From the NCBI GenBank assembly GCA_004554485.1, contig SFLS01000019.1, forward strand, positions 1-21,848: DNA of 21,848 nt. The letters are read 5' to 3'. Positions 12,771 through 21,390 of the stretch are shown piece after piece. The position numbers were made by a program, and so were the translations under genes. How positions within the stretch are numbered: position 1 is the first letter of the stretch; each line of letters begins with the position of its first letter. Source of the stretch: Oscillospiraceae bacterium. Its GTDB lineage: Bacteria; Bacillota; Clostridia; Oscillospirales; Ruminococcaceae. The notes below the pieces were generated by a model. That model made no database searches and was not told the origin of the DNA. It saw only the letters and a program-made list of their open reading frames with translations.

Positions 12771-13403
12771 TTAAAAGGCGGATTCTGCCCCATGCGGCAG
12801 AATCCCCGCCACCTCCATCAGGTGGTCCCGCTGCCACAGCTGCGGATTGACAAAGCAGGTATAGCCCCGTCCGCTGCCCGTCTTCCAGAACTGGAGAGGC
12901 TGGCGCGGGATCCCCAGGGTGGACATCAGGGTGGCGATCACCCCGCCGTGGGTGACCACCGCCGCTTCAAAGATCCCGTTCTGCATCATATGCTCCAGAA
13001 TCGCAGCCACCGCCGCCTGGATACGGATCAGGAATTGCTGCCCGGATTCTCCCTCCGGTGGGCTTTGGGTATTGGAGTCGGCCAGCCAGCGGCAAAAGTC
13101 GGGGTCGTCCTTCAGCGCATCAAAGCTCTTGCCCTCAAAGGTCCCGAAATCCATCTCGGCCAGCTCGTCGACCACCATCATCCGGCTTTGGGGATACAGA
13201 AAATCCGCTGTTTGCAGGCAGCGCTGCAGCGGACTGCTGTAAACCAGCTCTACCGGCGGATACTCGTATTGTTCCCGCAGCGCGATCAGCTCCCGGATCC
13301 CTTCGACGGAAAGCTCGGAGTCGGTACGGCGTCCCAGATATACCCCCTGCCGGTGGGATTCGGTCTGCCCGTGCCGCACAAAGTGCAGAACGTAGTTTTT
13401 CAT
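12771..13403 (-). CDS. Histidine phosphatase family protein (phosphoglycerate-mutase-like)
   Basis: This 210-residue phosphatase has the RHG motif at R10-H11-G12 (FVRHGQTE), with H11 as the phospho-acceptor. SSPLQRCLQTA carries the second arginine, AEMDFGTFEG the acid residue, and VVTHGGV the second histidine. Members include cofactor-dependent mutases, alpha-ribazole phosphatase (CobC) and sugar-phosphate phosphatases. The length and EMDFGTFEG are closest to the CobC-like group, but no cobalamin genes are nearby. I start at the ATG at 13403 because GGAG is seven bases before it; the ATG at 13409 is almost on top of the RBS. A TATACT -10-like box lies at 13438-13433 with a poor -35. Confidence 0.88.
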   Translation of the reverse strand: MKNYVLHFVRHGQTESHRQGVYLGRRTDSELSVEGIRELIALREQYEYPPVELVYSSPLQRCLQTADFLYPQSRMMVVDELAEMDFGTFEGKSFDALKDDPDFCRWLADSNTQSPPEGESGQQFLIRIQAAVAAILEHMMQNGIFEAAVVTHGGVIATLMSTLGIPRQPLQFWKTGSGRGYTCFVNPQLWQRDHLMEVAGILPHGAESAF

Positions 13404-13630
13404 GTCCATTCTCCTTTGTTATTTACGGGTACAGTATAACACAACTCCCCCAAAAAGAAAACTCCCCTTTTGCGGCGTCGGTCGCCGCATCCCTTGCGAA
13501 TTTGCCGCCGCTTGGGGGGCGTTCAAAAAAGAAAAGCAATCAAAATTTTATCTTTATGCCAAAAATTCTCTGCCTTTCTGAGTGCTTTTTACAAACTTTC
13601 GGGAAGATGACATTTCTTCGACATTTTTAG

Positions 13631-13659
13631 TTTACAAATTCCGCTTTCTCCTCTATAAT
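13631..13659 (+). promoter_or_regulatory. Promoter of the XRE regulator gene
   Basis: TTTACA (13631-13636) and a perfect TATAAT (13654-13659) are 17 bases apart, predicting a start near 13666. Confidence 0.7.
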
Positions 13660-13670
13660 AAACTATACAT

Positions 13671-13686
13671 TTTGTAATAATACAAA
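13671..13686. promoter_or_regulatory. Palindrome in the XRE leader, possible autoregulatory operator
   Basis: TTTGTA and TACAAA form a perfect dyad around ATAA just after the predicted transcription start. The related sequence TTTACAAAT overlaps the -35. An XRE repressor binding here would shut off its own gene; this is inference from position and symmetry. Confidence 0.4.
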
Positions 13687-13711
13687 TCATGTCGGATTTG
13701 AGGTGTACAGC

Positions 13712-14425
13712 GTGGCTGCGGAGTTTTCCCGTCTATTGACCCTGTTGAGAAAAGAAAAAGGCATCAGCCAGAAATATGCCGCGCAGCAGCTGGGGGTTTC
13801 CCAGGCGCTGCTGTCCCACTACGAAAACGGGATTCGGGAATGCGGCCTGGACTTTCTGGTGCGGGCCGCCGATTTTTACGGGGTCTCCTGTGACTATATC
13901 CTGGGGCGCACCCCCGACCGCAGCGGCCTTACCCTTACTATTGACGAATTGCCCGAAAGTGATGCGGCCGGCAAGGAAAACAGCTATCAGAACGGCGTGC
14001 AGTGCACCCTCAATAAAAAGCTCATCACCAACTCTCTTAATGTGGTGTTTGACCTGCTCAACCGCAGCGGCAGCCGTTCTCTAGTTACCGAAATCAGCGA
14101 TTTTCTGATGCTGGCGGTCTACCGTTCTTTCCGTATCCTGCACGGTGCAAATGAGAAAAACCAGCCCGCCATGTTCAAGCTGAACCGGTTGACGGCGCAC
14201 CCTTATTCCGCCGCCATGATGCAGGTCTGCCAGGCCAACGCCGAGCAGATCGCCGCGGGCAAGCCCGCGGAAGGGATGGATACCATCGCCCACCCGGAAG
14301 CTTTGCAGATCTCCACCGAATCGCTGGGGCGGGACTACCCGCTGTTCGCTACTTCCCTGCTCAATCTGGTCAATAACGCCGAAAAGCGGGTGCTTTCCGT
14401 CCGCTCCGCCGGCGAGCATAAATAA
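13712..14425 (+). CDS. XRE-family helix-turn-helix transcriptional regulator
   Basis: This 237-residue protein has an N-terminal HTH_3 domain (about residues 6-64) with ISQKYAAQQLGVSQALLSHYENG and then DYILGRTPDR, the usual end of this fold. The remaining 170 residues are mostly helical and match no domain I recognise. They may bind a ligand or form a dimer. I chose the GTG at 13712, which has GAGGTG six bases upstream; the GTG at 13703 lies inside that RBS. The gene has its own promoter, a palindrome in the leader and a terminator right after the stop, so it is monocistronic. No target gene is evident, although the divergent phosphatase is a neighbour. Confidence 0.85.
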   Translation: MAAEFSRLLTLLRKEKGISQKYAAQQLGVSQALLSHYENGIRECGLDFLVRAADFYGVSCDYILGRTPDRSGLTLTIDELPESDAAGKENSYQNGVQCTLNKKLITNSLNVVFDLLNRSGSRSLVTEISDFLMLAVYRSFRILHGANEKNQPAMFKLNRLTAHPYSAAMMQVCQANAEQIAAGKPAEGMDTIAHPEALQISTESLGRDYPLFATSLLNLVNNAEKRVLSVRSAGEHK

Positions 14426-14438
14426 GCCTTTGTCACCG

Positions 14439-14469
14439 GTCCTCCGTCCTTTTGGCGGGGGACTTTTTT
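14439..14469 (+). terminator. Intrinsic terminator of the XRE gene
   Basis: Bases 14439-14448 pair with 14454-14463 (ten pairs including two G-U) and are followed by six T. It separates the XRE gene from the next operon. Confidence 0.85.
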
Positions 14470-14504
14470 GTTGGCGCCGGGCGTCCGAATTTACCGTCTG
14501 TTCA

Positions 14505-14533
14505 TTGACAGTCCGACGGAAAAGGAATAAAAT
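14505..14533 (+). promoter_or_regulatory. Promoter of the lipoprotein / two-component / prmC operon
   Basis: A perfect TTGACA (14505-14510) and TAAAAT (14528-14533) are 17 bases apart. No other clear promoter is seen before the terminator at 19887, so it may drive all five genes. Confidence 0.75.
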
Positions 14534-14593
14534 AGAATCAATTAATTTGGGACGGTATGCGCTGTTCTCAACAGGAAAGGAGGCAATCAGGCA

Positions 14594-15898
14594 GTGAAGC
14601 GGACCTTATGGCTTTTGGCGCTGTGCGCCGTGCTGCTGCTGGGACTGTCCGGCTGCGATCTTTACCAACCGGATGTCGATTCTCTGCTTTCGCCTCCTGT
14701 CCTTTCCGAGCTGCAGAATGAAGTCGACCTCGCCCTGCAGGATGTCGTTGGGGAAGATTTCAAACTCCGCTATCCCTCCGGCGGCAGCTACCGTTCCCCC
14801 TACATTTTTTCCGATCTGGATGGGGACGGCGCCGAAGAAGCCGTCGTCTTTTATACCACCGGGGAGGAACCGCTGGTCTACCTGCAGGTGCTGGACCGGC
14901 AGGAGGGACGCTGGCGCGCCTACAACGCGCTGCCCGGGTTGGAGGGCGAAGTGCTGTTCGTGGATTTCCACCACCTGCAAAGTAACAGTATTACCGACCT
15001 GCTGGTGGGCTGGAGCGAACCGGATCTTCAATATAATACACTCTGTCTTTACCGTTACCGGGATAACAGCCTGACCGAACTTTTCCGCGTCAATTATGAT
15101 GGGATCGCCGTGGCGGATTTCGATGGGAACGGCACCGAGGAGCTGGTCACCGCCACGCTGGACAGCGGCGTGATGCTGCAGCTGATCGGCTGGGACGGCA
15201 GCGGTATTTCGGTACTGGATACCACGTATAGTTCCCTGCGGCTGCAGAACCTGAACGAAGCCGTGATCGGCCAGATCAGCCCGGGACTGCCCGGCGCGGT
15301 ATTTTACGGCCGCATCAATACCGATATGACCGCTTCCCTGGCCGTCGGCGTCCGCGGGGCCCGTCTGATCCTTCCGCAGGAGACCTCCGAAGCCTATTAT
15401 GCGGACAGCTACTGTTACTCCGGGGCCGTTCCGGCCGATATCAACGGCGACGGCATCGTCGAACTGCCGTGGAGCGCCCCCGCCCCCGGCTATACCGGCG
15501 CCGGACGGGAGGAGATCCGCTATTTCACCGAGTACCGCAGCCTGCAGGAGGGCAAATCCCTTCCGGTCGCCGTTTCCTGCGAAAGCATTGCCGACGGCTG
15601 GCGCTGGATCCTGCCGGAATCTCTGACGGCACTGTATCGCTCCGGCAGCCTTTCCCTGGTGCGGCTGGCGGAAACCCGGGAGGTCGTTCTGTTCCGCTAT
15701 CACGGCAGTCTGAGCGATTACGGGCAGGAATACCTGCGCCTTCGGGTCGTTGCTGCCGCCGATTTCCCCAATGGCTTTGAGGATACGCGATATACCCTGC
15801 TGGCGACCCGCGGCCAGTTTTCCTACTATACCCTGCTGCCGCCGGGCAGCCCGCTGACGGTGCAGCAGATCGAACAGGGTTTTTCCCTTTTGGGCTGA
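14594..15898 (+). CDS. Surface lipoprotein with FG-GAP/VCBS-like calcium-loop repeats
   Basis: This 434-residue protein has a lipoprotein signal: basic MKR, hydrophobic core and lipobox L18-S-G-C21, so C21 should be acylated and the protein anchored outside the membrane. Three loops of DxDGxG type are visible, D74-L-D-G-D78, D175-F-D-G-N-G180 and D282-I-N-G-D-G287. Each is followed by a strand, as in FG-GAP/VCBS beta-propeller repeats that bind calcium. The start is GTG, 11 bases after AGGAGG. It is the first gene of the operon and precedes the response regulator by 28 bases, so it may be a ligand-binding partner or a target of the sensor kinase. I do not recognise a named family. Confidence 0.8.
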   Translation: MKRTLWLLALCAVLLLGLSGCDLYQPDVDSLLSPPVLSELQNEVDLALQDVVGEDFKLRYPSGGSYRSPYIFSDLDGDGAEEAVVFYTTGEEPLVYLQVLDRQEGRWRAYNALPGLEGEVLFVDFHHLQSNSITDLLVGWSEPDLQYNTLCLYRYRDNSLTELFRVNYDGIAVADFDGNGTEELVTATLDSGVMLQLIGWDGSGISVLDTTYSSLRLQNLNEAVIGQISPGLPGAVFYGRINTDMTASLAVGVRGARLILPQETSEAYYADSYCYSGAVPADINGDGIVELPWSAPAPGYTGAGREEIRYFTEYRSLQEGKSLPVAVSCESIADGWRWILPESLTALYRSGSLSLVRLAETREVVLFRYHGSLSDYGQEYLRLRVVAAADFPNGFEDTRYTLLATRGQFSYYTLLPPGSPLTVQQIEQGFSLLG

Positions 15899-15926
15899 TG
15901 CAACAAAAAAACAGGAGGTAACGACT

Positions 15927-16631
15927 ATGGCAGCACCCCGCAAAATTCTCATCTGTGAGGACGAGGACGCCATCCGCGAATTTGAAGTGATCAATCTGCA
16001 GCGTTCCGGCTACGAGGTCGTGGATGTCAGCTGCGGCGAGGACGCCATCCGTGTTTTCGATGAGCAGGGCGACAGCTTTTCGGTCGCCATTCTGGATATC
16101 ATGATGCCCGGCATCGATGGTTTTACCGTCTGCAAGCATATCCGGGAAACCAATAACACCCTGGGGATCATCATGCTTTCCGCCAAAAGCCAGGAGATGG
16201 ATAAGGTAAACGGCCTGATGCTGGGGGCGGACGACTATATCACCAAGCCCTTCAGCCCCAGCGAACTGGTTGCCCGGGTGGACGCCGTCTACCGGCGGGT
16301 AAGCATGAGCAGCGCCAAGCAGGAGCCGGAAAACGAACTGCGCTCCGGGCCGTTCCTGCTCAATATCCGCAGCCGCAGTCTGACCCGTGACGGACAGAAG
16401 ATCGACCTGACCCAGGTGGAATTCCAGCTGATGGAACATTTTATGCGCAATCCCAATGTGGCGCTGGACCGCAATTCGCTGCTGACCACCGTGTGGGGCG
16501 ACAGCTACTTCGGGGACGATAAAATCGTGGATGTCAACGTCCGCCGCCTGCGCATGAAGATCGAACCGGAGCCCAGCAAGCCCCGATATCTTACCACAGT
16601 CTGGGGCTTTGGCTATAAATGGGTGGAATAA
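15927..16631 (+). CDS. OmpR/PhoB-family response regulator
   Basis: This 234-residue DNA-binding regulator has a receiver domain (residues 5-122) with the acidic pocket E11-D12, phospho-acceptor D57 (LDIMMPG), S85 (MLSAKS) and K107 (ITKPFSP). A winged-helix output domain follows (about 137-233), with LTQVEFQLMEHFMRN and VDVNVRRLRMKIEP for DNA recognition. It has a strong RBS (AGGAGG). The gene for its cognate kinase follows after 36 bases. Targets are unknown; the operon's own promoter is a natural candidate. Confidence 0.93.
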   Translation: MAAPRKILICEDEDAIREFEVINLQRSGYEVVDVSCGEDAIRVFDEQGDSFSVAILDIMMPGIDGFTVCKHIRETNNTLGIIMLSAKSQEMDKVNGLMLGADDYITKPFSPSELVARVDAVYRRVSMSSAKQEPENELRSGPFLLNIRSRSLTRDGQKIDLTQVEFQLMEHFMRNPNVALDRNSLLTTVWGDSYFGDDKIVDVNVRRLRMKIEPEPSKPRYLTTVWGFGYKWVE

Positions 16632-16667
16632 CGCCGCCCAAACGGTAACGGAAAGGAGGAAACGCCT

Positions 16668-18065
16668 GTGGCAGTACGCAGCATCACCAAGCGGTGGCTG
16701 TTTAACAGCTTCGGCATTATCGTGGTCATTATGGTCGCCATGGTCATCGGCGTTTCCGCCGCCATGCATTCCTTCTATTACAACAGCGTCTCCCAGTACA
16801 TCAATAACCGCGCGGAGGCGTTGTCCGCCCGGCTGGATGCCTATGCCGCCGATGCCGGTTCCGATTTTTCCGCCCGGCTTTATACGCTGGTGCAGGATTT
16901 TGAGTATAAGGACCGCATTGAGCTGATGGCCATCAATACCGGGGGCGAGGTCTTCCTGTCTTCCAGCGGCTTTCTGCCGCAGGATGACAGCATGCCGGAC
17001 CTGCAGGAGGCCAAAGCCACCGGCAGCAGTACCGGCAGCTATACCGGCTCCTGGGGTGATCAAAAGATCATGGCCATCACGGTGCTGGCAAACCTCCCCG
17101 GCGAAGACCTGCTGGGGTTGCGGTATGTCGTTTCGATGGAAGCCATTGACCGGCAGCTTACCCTCATCACTGTTTTTGCTTCCCTGATTGCCGCCGCCAT
17201 CCTGCTGTTCGTTCTGTACACCAGCTCCTACTTTATGAATTCCATCATCGTGCCGGTGGGAGAGGTCAGCCGTACCGCCCAGCGGATCGCTCAGGGCGAC
17301 TTCGATGTCCGGCTGGATACCCACAGCGATGATGAGATCGGGCAGCTATGCGCCTCCATCAATAATATGGCAGAGGAGCTTTCCAACGCCGAGCAGGTGA
17401 AAAACGACTTTATTTCCTCGGTCTCCCACGAACTGCGCACCCCCCTTACCGCCATTCGCGGCTGGGGGGAAACGCTGCTGGATGACGACCTGGACCCCGG
17501 AACGCGCCGCAAGGGAATGCAGGTCATCATGGGCGAAACCGAGCGCCTTTCCCAAATGGTGGAGGAGCTGCTGGACTTTTCCCGTATCCAGGGCGGACGC
17601 ATGGTGCTTTCCCGGGAAAACGTCGATCTCATCGCCGAGCTTTCCGATGTGGTGCTGATGTATACCGAACGCGCCCGCCGGGAAAACAAAACCCTGCGCT
17701 ATGAAGAACCGGGCGGATTTCTGGCGGTGTATGCCGACCGCAACCGCCTGCGGCAGGTTTTTATCAATATCCTGGATAACGCCATCAAATACTCCGATGC
17801 CGGCGATACCGTCACCGTTTCCCTGCGGGCAGAAAACGGCAGCGCGGTCATCTGTATTGCCGATACCGGCATCGGCATCGCCCCGGAGGAGCTTCCCCGG
17901 GTGAAAAATCGTTTTTACAAAGGCAAATCCACCCGCCGCGGCTCCGGCATCGGGCTGGCTGTGGCGGATGAAATCATCAATATGCACGGCGGCAGCCTGA
18001 ATCTTACCTCCCAGCGGGAGGTCGGCACCACCGTCACCATCACCCTGCCTCTCGCCAGGGGATAA
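16668..18065 (+). CDS. Membrane sensor histidine kinase
   Basis: This 465-residue kinase starts at GTG after AAAGGAGG. Membrane segments at about 11-35 and 165-188 flank an extracytoplasmic domain of about 130 residues, probably PAS/Cache-like. A HAMP domain (about 189-241) leads to the HisKA motif SSVSHELRTPLTAIRGW with phospho-acceptor H254. The ATPase domain shows the N box NILDNAIKYS, G1 DTGIGI and G2 GSGIGLAV. The F box reads VKNRFYKGKS, slightly unlike the common FERFYR. It resembles the WalK/PhoR class. The lipoprotein two genes upstream may present its signal. Confidence 0.93.
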   Translation: MAVRSITKRWLFNSFGIIVVIMVAMVIGVSAAMHSFYYNSVSQYINNRAEALSARLDAYAADAGSDFSARLYTLVQDFEYKDRIELMAINTGGEVFLSSSGFLPQDDSMPDLQEAKATGSSTGSYTGSWGDQKIMAITVLANLPGEDLLGLRYVVSMEAIDRQLTLITVFASLIAAAILLFVLYTSSYFMNSIIVPVGEVSRTAQRIAQGDFDVRLDTHSDDEIGQLCASINNMAEELSNAEQVKNDFISSVSHELRTPLTAIRGWGETLLDDDLDPGTRRKGMQVIMGETERLSQMVEELLDFSRIQGGRMVLSRENVDLIAELSDVVLMYTERARRENKTLRYEEPGGFLAVYADRNRLRQVFINILDNAIKYSDAGDTVTVSLRAENGSAVICIADTGIGIAPEELPRVKNRFYKGKSTRRGSGIGLAVADEIINMHGGSLNLTSQREVGTTVTITLPLARG

Positions 18066-18083
18066 GAAAGGAACCTGACCCTT

Positions 18084-19016
18084 ATGTCTACCTGCAAAAA
18101 AAAGACCTCCATCGGAGGACAGGCCCTTATTGAGGGCATTATGATGCGCGGCCCCTTCGTGACCTCGATGGCTACCCGGATGCCGGACGGCAGCATTGAT
18201 GTGGAAACCTGGCCCACCAACAAGGGCGGCAAGGTCCACTGGACCCGCAAAGTCCCCTTTCTGCGCGGTATCTTCAATATGGTGGATTCGCTGGTGGTGG
18301 GCTACGGCTGCCTGATGAAAAGCGCCGAAAAAGCCGGCGTAGAGGAAGAAGAACCCTCCAAGTTCGACCGGTGGCTGGAACAAAAGCTAGGCGACAACAT
18401 GATGAAGGTGCTGGGCGGCTTTGCCGTAGTGCTGGGCGTTGCCCTGGCGGCGGTGCTGTTCATCTTTATCCCCACCGGCCTTTCTTCGCTGCTGCGTCCC
18501 GTGGTGGGCACCGGCATCGTTCTTTCCCTCATCGAAGGGCTTATCAAGGTCTTTATCCTGGTAGGGTACATGGCCCTGTGCAGCCGCATGAAGGAGATCC
18601 GCCGGGTCTTTGAGTACCACGGCGCCGAGCATAAGTCCATCGCCTGCTATGAAGCGATGGAACCGCTGACGGTGGAAAATATCCGCCCCCAGTGCCGCTT
18701 TCATCCCCGCTGCGGCACCAGCTTTCTCTTCCTGGTCATCCTTATCTCCATTATCATAGGCTCCTTCATCAGCTGGAAAAACGCCCTGCTGCGCGCTGCG
18801 ATCAAGCTGCTGCTCATCCCGGTCGTGGTGGGGATTGCCTACGAGCTCATCAAGCTGGCCGGGCGCTGCGATAACATCCTCACCCGCGTCATCTCCGCCC
18901 CCGGTCTGTGGCTGCAGCGCATCACCACCTGCGAACCGGATGACGGCCAGATCGAATGCGCCGTCGCGGCGCTCAAAGCCGTGATCCCGGAGGACGAAAA
19001 TGCCGACCGCTGGTAA
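18084..19016 (+). CDS. DUF1385 (YqhQ-like) membrane protein
   Basis: This 310-residue protein begins with IGGQALIEGIMMRGP, the family signature, and carries EYHGAEHKSIACYE and RFHPRCGTSFLFLV in the middle, conserved His/Cys motifs that could bind a metal. Membrane segments lie at about 107-130, 135-165, 208-230 and 233-255. The biochemical function is not established; in Firmicutes it is commonly next to prmC and prfA. The 3' end overlaps the prmC start by 17 bases, so the two are translationally coupled. AAAGGAA lies ten bases before the ATG. Confidence 0.9.
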   Translation: MSTCKKKTSIGGQALIEGIMMRGPFVTSMATRMPDGSIDVETWPTNKGGKVHWTRKVPFLRGIFNMVDSLVVGYGCLMKSAEKAGVEEEEPSKFDRWLEQKLGDNMMKVLGGFAVVLGVALAAVLFIFIPTGLSSLLRPVVGTGIVLSLIEGLIKVFILVGYMALCSRMKEIRRVFEYHGAEHKSIACYEAMEPLTVENIRPQCRFHPRCGTSFLFLVILISIIIGSFISWKNALLRAAIKLLLIPVVVGIAYELIKLAGRCDNILTRVISAPGLWLQRITTCEPDDGQIECAVAALKAVIPEDENADRW

Positions 19017-19884
19017 CAATACTTACCGCTGGCTGCTGCGGCAGGGAGAGCGTCTGCTGCGCCGCAGGGCCCGCCCCGCCCCCTGCGAGGACGCCGCCTT
19101 CGATGCCTTTCTGCTTCTGGAAAAGGTCACGGGAATCAGCCGCACCGCCTACCCGCTGAAAAAGAACGATTCCCCCACCGCAGAGGAACGGGCGGAATAT
19201 CTGTCTCTGCTCCGGCGCCGGGCAGCCGGTAAGCCGGTGCAGTATCTGCTGGGGGAATGGGAGTTCATGGGGCTGCCGCTTTATGTCGGTCCCGGCGTGC
19301 TCATTCCCCGGCCGGAAACCGAACTGCTGGTGGAGCAGTCGCTGGAATTGCTGCGGGGGCGGCCAAACCCCCGTATCCTGGAGCTTTGCGGCGGCAGCGG
19401 CTGTATCTCCATCGCGCTGGCAAAGGCCCGTCCTGACGCCGAAATCACCTGTCTGGAGCTGTCTGCCCAGGCTCTTTGCTATCTGCGCCGCAATATCGCA
19501 CGCCACGGTGTGCCCAATCTCACGGCAGTGGAAGGCGATGCCCTCTCTCCCCCGCCGGAGATCGTCGGCCGCTACGATGCCATTCTCAGCAACCCGCCCT
19601 ATATCGCCGCCGGGCAGCTGCCCGCCCTGCAAAGGGAGGTGCGGCAGGAGCCCGCCATGGCCCTGGACGGAGGCCCGGACGGTCTTCGCTTTTACCGCAG
19701 CTTTCACCGCCTTTACCCCCCTATGCTGTCCCCCGGCGGCTTTCTGCTGTACGAGATCGGCGAGGAGCAGGGCGGGGCTGTATCCGCCCTGCTGCGGACA
19801 GCCGGACTGCAGAAGGTACGGGTCCTGCGCGATCTTTCCGGTCTGGACCGCGCCGTGCTGGGCTTTTCTCCCCCAAACAAATAA
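19000..19884 (+). CDS. prmC: Release factor glutamine methyltransferase
   Basis: This 294-residue enzyme methylates the glutamine of the GGQ motif of peptide release factors, using S-adenosylmethionine. An N-terminal helical domain (1-80) is followed by a Rossmann methyltransferase. The SAM motif reads ILELCGGSGCISIALA, with ELCGGSG in place of the more usual DLCTGSG. The catalytic N198-P-P-Y201 is intact and LGEWEFMG precedes GPGVLIPRPETE as in the family. It starts with GGAGG inside the DUF1385 gene and ends three bases before an intrinsic terminator. prfA, its usual partner, is absent here; the integrase lies immediately beyond the terminator. Confidence 0.95.
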   Translation: MPTAGNNTYRWLLRQGERLLRRRARPAPCEDAAFDAFLLLEKVTGISRTAYPLKKNDSPTAEERAEYLSLLRRRAAGKPVQYLLGEWEFMGLPLYVGPGVLIPRPETELLVEQSLELLRGRPNPRILELCGGSGCISIALAKARPDAEITCLELSAQALCYLRRNIARHGVPNLTAVEGDALSPPPEIVGRYDAILSNPPYIAAGQLPALQREVRQEPAMALDGGPDGLRFYRSFHRLYPPMLSPGGFLLYEIGEEQGGAVSALLRTAGLQKVRVLRDLSGLDRAVLGFSPPNK

Positions 19885-19886
19885 AT

Positions 19887-19926
19887 CCCCTTGGATGCAG
19901 CCGGTTCCCTGCATCGGGGGCTTTTT
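19887..19926 (+). terminator. Intrinsic terminator after prmC
   Basis: GATGCAG (19894-19900) pairs with CTGCATC (19909-19915), and CCCC (19887-19890) with GGGG (19916-19919) across a three-base bulge, followed by CTTTTTCTTTT. On the minus strand the stem is followed by ATTTATTT, so it may also end the leftward integrase transcript. Confidence 0.85.
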
Positions 19927-19959
19927 CTTTTCCTTTTGTATTCTTGTTTATCTGCCCTT

Positions 19960-21126
19960 TTACGAGGCGATATCCAGCATCTTCTCCTTGATATCGGTAT
20001 AGTTTATATGGCTGTATACATCCAGTGTAACGCCCGCCGAAGCATGGCCCATCAGGTACTGCACGCTTTTGACGTCCAGCCCCTGGCGCACCAGGTTGCT
20101 GCAAAAGGTATGCCGCAGGATATGCGGGGTCAGCTTCTCGATGGCCGGGCCGCCGCTTTTGATGCGGTAGCGCCCCAGCACCATCGCGAAGATTCGGTCA
20201 AAATCGGTGACGTGCAGCGGGCGGCTGCCGTTCAGGCAGGGGAACAAAAAGTACTTTTTGCCGCCGATGGCCGCACAGGCCTTGTTCTTGCGGGCAGCGC
20301 TGATGCGGCGCTTCAGGCTTTCCACTGCCCGGTCGGTCAGGGGGATCTTGCGGTAGCTTTTTTCGGTTTTGGGCGGCGCCAGGATCATCTCGCCCTGTTC
20401 CAGCGAATAGTACACCTGATGATCCACCTCCAGATAGCGGGCGTGCAGATGGATATCCTCAATCATCAGCCCCGCGCATTCGCTGGCCCGCAGTCCCGTT
20501 TCCAGCAGCAGCACAAACAGGTCGTAATACCGCCGGCAGCAGGTATCGGTGGGCAAAAAGGCCAGCAGCGCCTCCTGCTGTTCCTCGGTCAGCGCCTCCC
20601 GGCTCTTTTTGGCGGTCTTTTGTAAAAAGCTCAGCCGGAACGAAAAAGGGTTCCACCCGGCCGTGCCGTCCTCCACCGCGTTTTTGAACACCGAGGATAA
20701 AAACGCGTGGTCGTTGCGGATGGAATCGTACCCCAGCCCGCCCTGCTGCAGCCGGGTCAGGTACAGCTTGCAGTCGCTTACCGTCACCTCCTTGGCTTTC
20801 TTGTTCCACAGCTCATCCCGCCGCAGATGGGCAATACTGTTCTGGTAGCTGCGCCGCGTCCGCTCCCGGATATTCTGCCGCAGCAGCATATGATGCTCCA
20901 CCAGCTGCCCCACCGTGGCGTTGCCGCCGGTGTACAGCCGCCCCATCAGCCGCTGCCGGGCCACCTCGTCCTCCTTTTGCCGCAGCTCCTCCAGTGTTCG
21001 GGCGTACAGGGTACGGCGCTTACCGCCCTCGCTCCAGCGGAATTGGTAGGTAAGATCCGGCCGCTGCCCCTCCCCTACCCGCAGCACCCTGCCGCGGTTG
21101 TCCTTTCGTTTTTCACATTTTTCCAT
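19960..21126 (-). CDS. Tn916-type tyrosine recombinase / integrase
   Basis: This 388-residue recombinase has an N-terminal arm-binding domain starting KRKDNRGRVLRVGEGQR, closely resembling the start of Tn916 Int. A core-binding SAM-like domain (about 70-165) is followed by the catalytic domain with R213 (ETGLRASE), a lysine near K253-K260 (PPKTEKSYRK), H335-x-x-R338, H361 (MGHAS) and nucleophile Y371. All catalytic residues are present, so it is probably active. I start at the ATG at 21126 with AAAGGAG seven bases upstream; the ATG at 21150 has no RBS. No excisionase or other mobile-element genes are seen nearby, and base composition looks like the neighbours. It lies directly beyond the prmC terminator. 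Confidence 0.93.
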   Translation of the reverse strand: MEKCEKRKDNRGRVLRVGEGQRPDLTYQFRWSEGGKRRTLYARTLEELRQKEDEVARQRLMGRLYTGGNATVGQLVEHHMLLRQNIRERTRRSYQNSIAHLRRDELWNKKAKEVTVSDCKLYLTRLQQGGLGYDSIRNDHAFLSSVFKNAVEDGTAGWNPFSFRLSFLQKTAKKSREALTEEQQEALLAFLPTDTCCRRYYDLFVLLLETGLRASECAGLMIEDIHLHARYLEVDHQVYYSLEQGEMILAPPKTEKSYRKIPLTDRAVESLKRRISAARKNKACAAIGGKKYFLFPCLNGSRPLHVTDFDRIFAMVLGRYRIKSGGPAIEKLTPHILRHTFCSNLVRQGLDVKSVQYLMGHASAGVTLDVYSHINYTDIKEKMLDIAS

Positions 21127-21390
21127 GCTTTTTCTCCTTTCGGGCGACAAAATTCGCCTTTTTCCCCCTATTTTACACTTTTTCGGGGGTATTGGGGAGA
21201 AAAAATCGGTGTCCGGCGCAAAACGCAGCGCTCCATGCGTAAATTTCCGGGCAAATTGAAAAGGTTACAAATCGTTTACAACCTTCCCCGCCCGTCCCTG
21301 CTCCCGGCAGGGATATCCCGCCTTTTTTGCCCGTTTTTTCCTTGTGATTTGCACTTCTTCCGGGCCGCAAAATGGCCCGAAATCGGGGCG

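Larger units (their letters stand above)
13404..13711 (+). other. Divergent intergenic region between the phosphatase and XRE regulator genes
   Basis: This 308-base spacer has no gene. It holds a weak leftward -10 (13438-13433) and a GCGGCG/CGCCGC hairpin (13472-13477 with 13483-13488) without a U-run. GACATTT is repeated with an 11-base period (13609-13615 and 13620-13626), and TTTACAAA occurs twice (13588-13595 and 13631-13638). The promoter and palindrome of the XRE gene complete it. The repeats sit where an activator or repressor could bind. Confidence 0.55.

Noticed and set aside
13472..13488. GCGGCG/CGCCGC hairpin as a terminator
   Set aside because: No T-run on either strand after the stem, and it lies between divergent promoters where no terminator is needed.
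15525..17324. 599-codon minus-strand open frame across the two-component genes
   Set aside because: It is antisense to a response regulator and kinase with all catalytic motifs present, and has no RBS or recognised domain.
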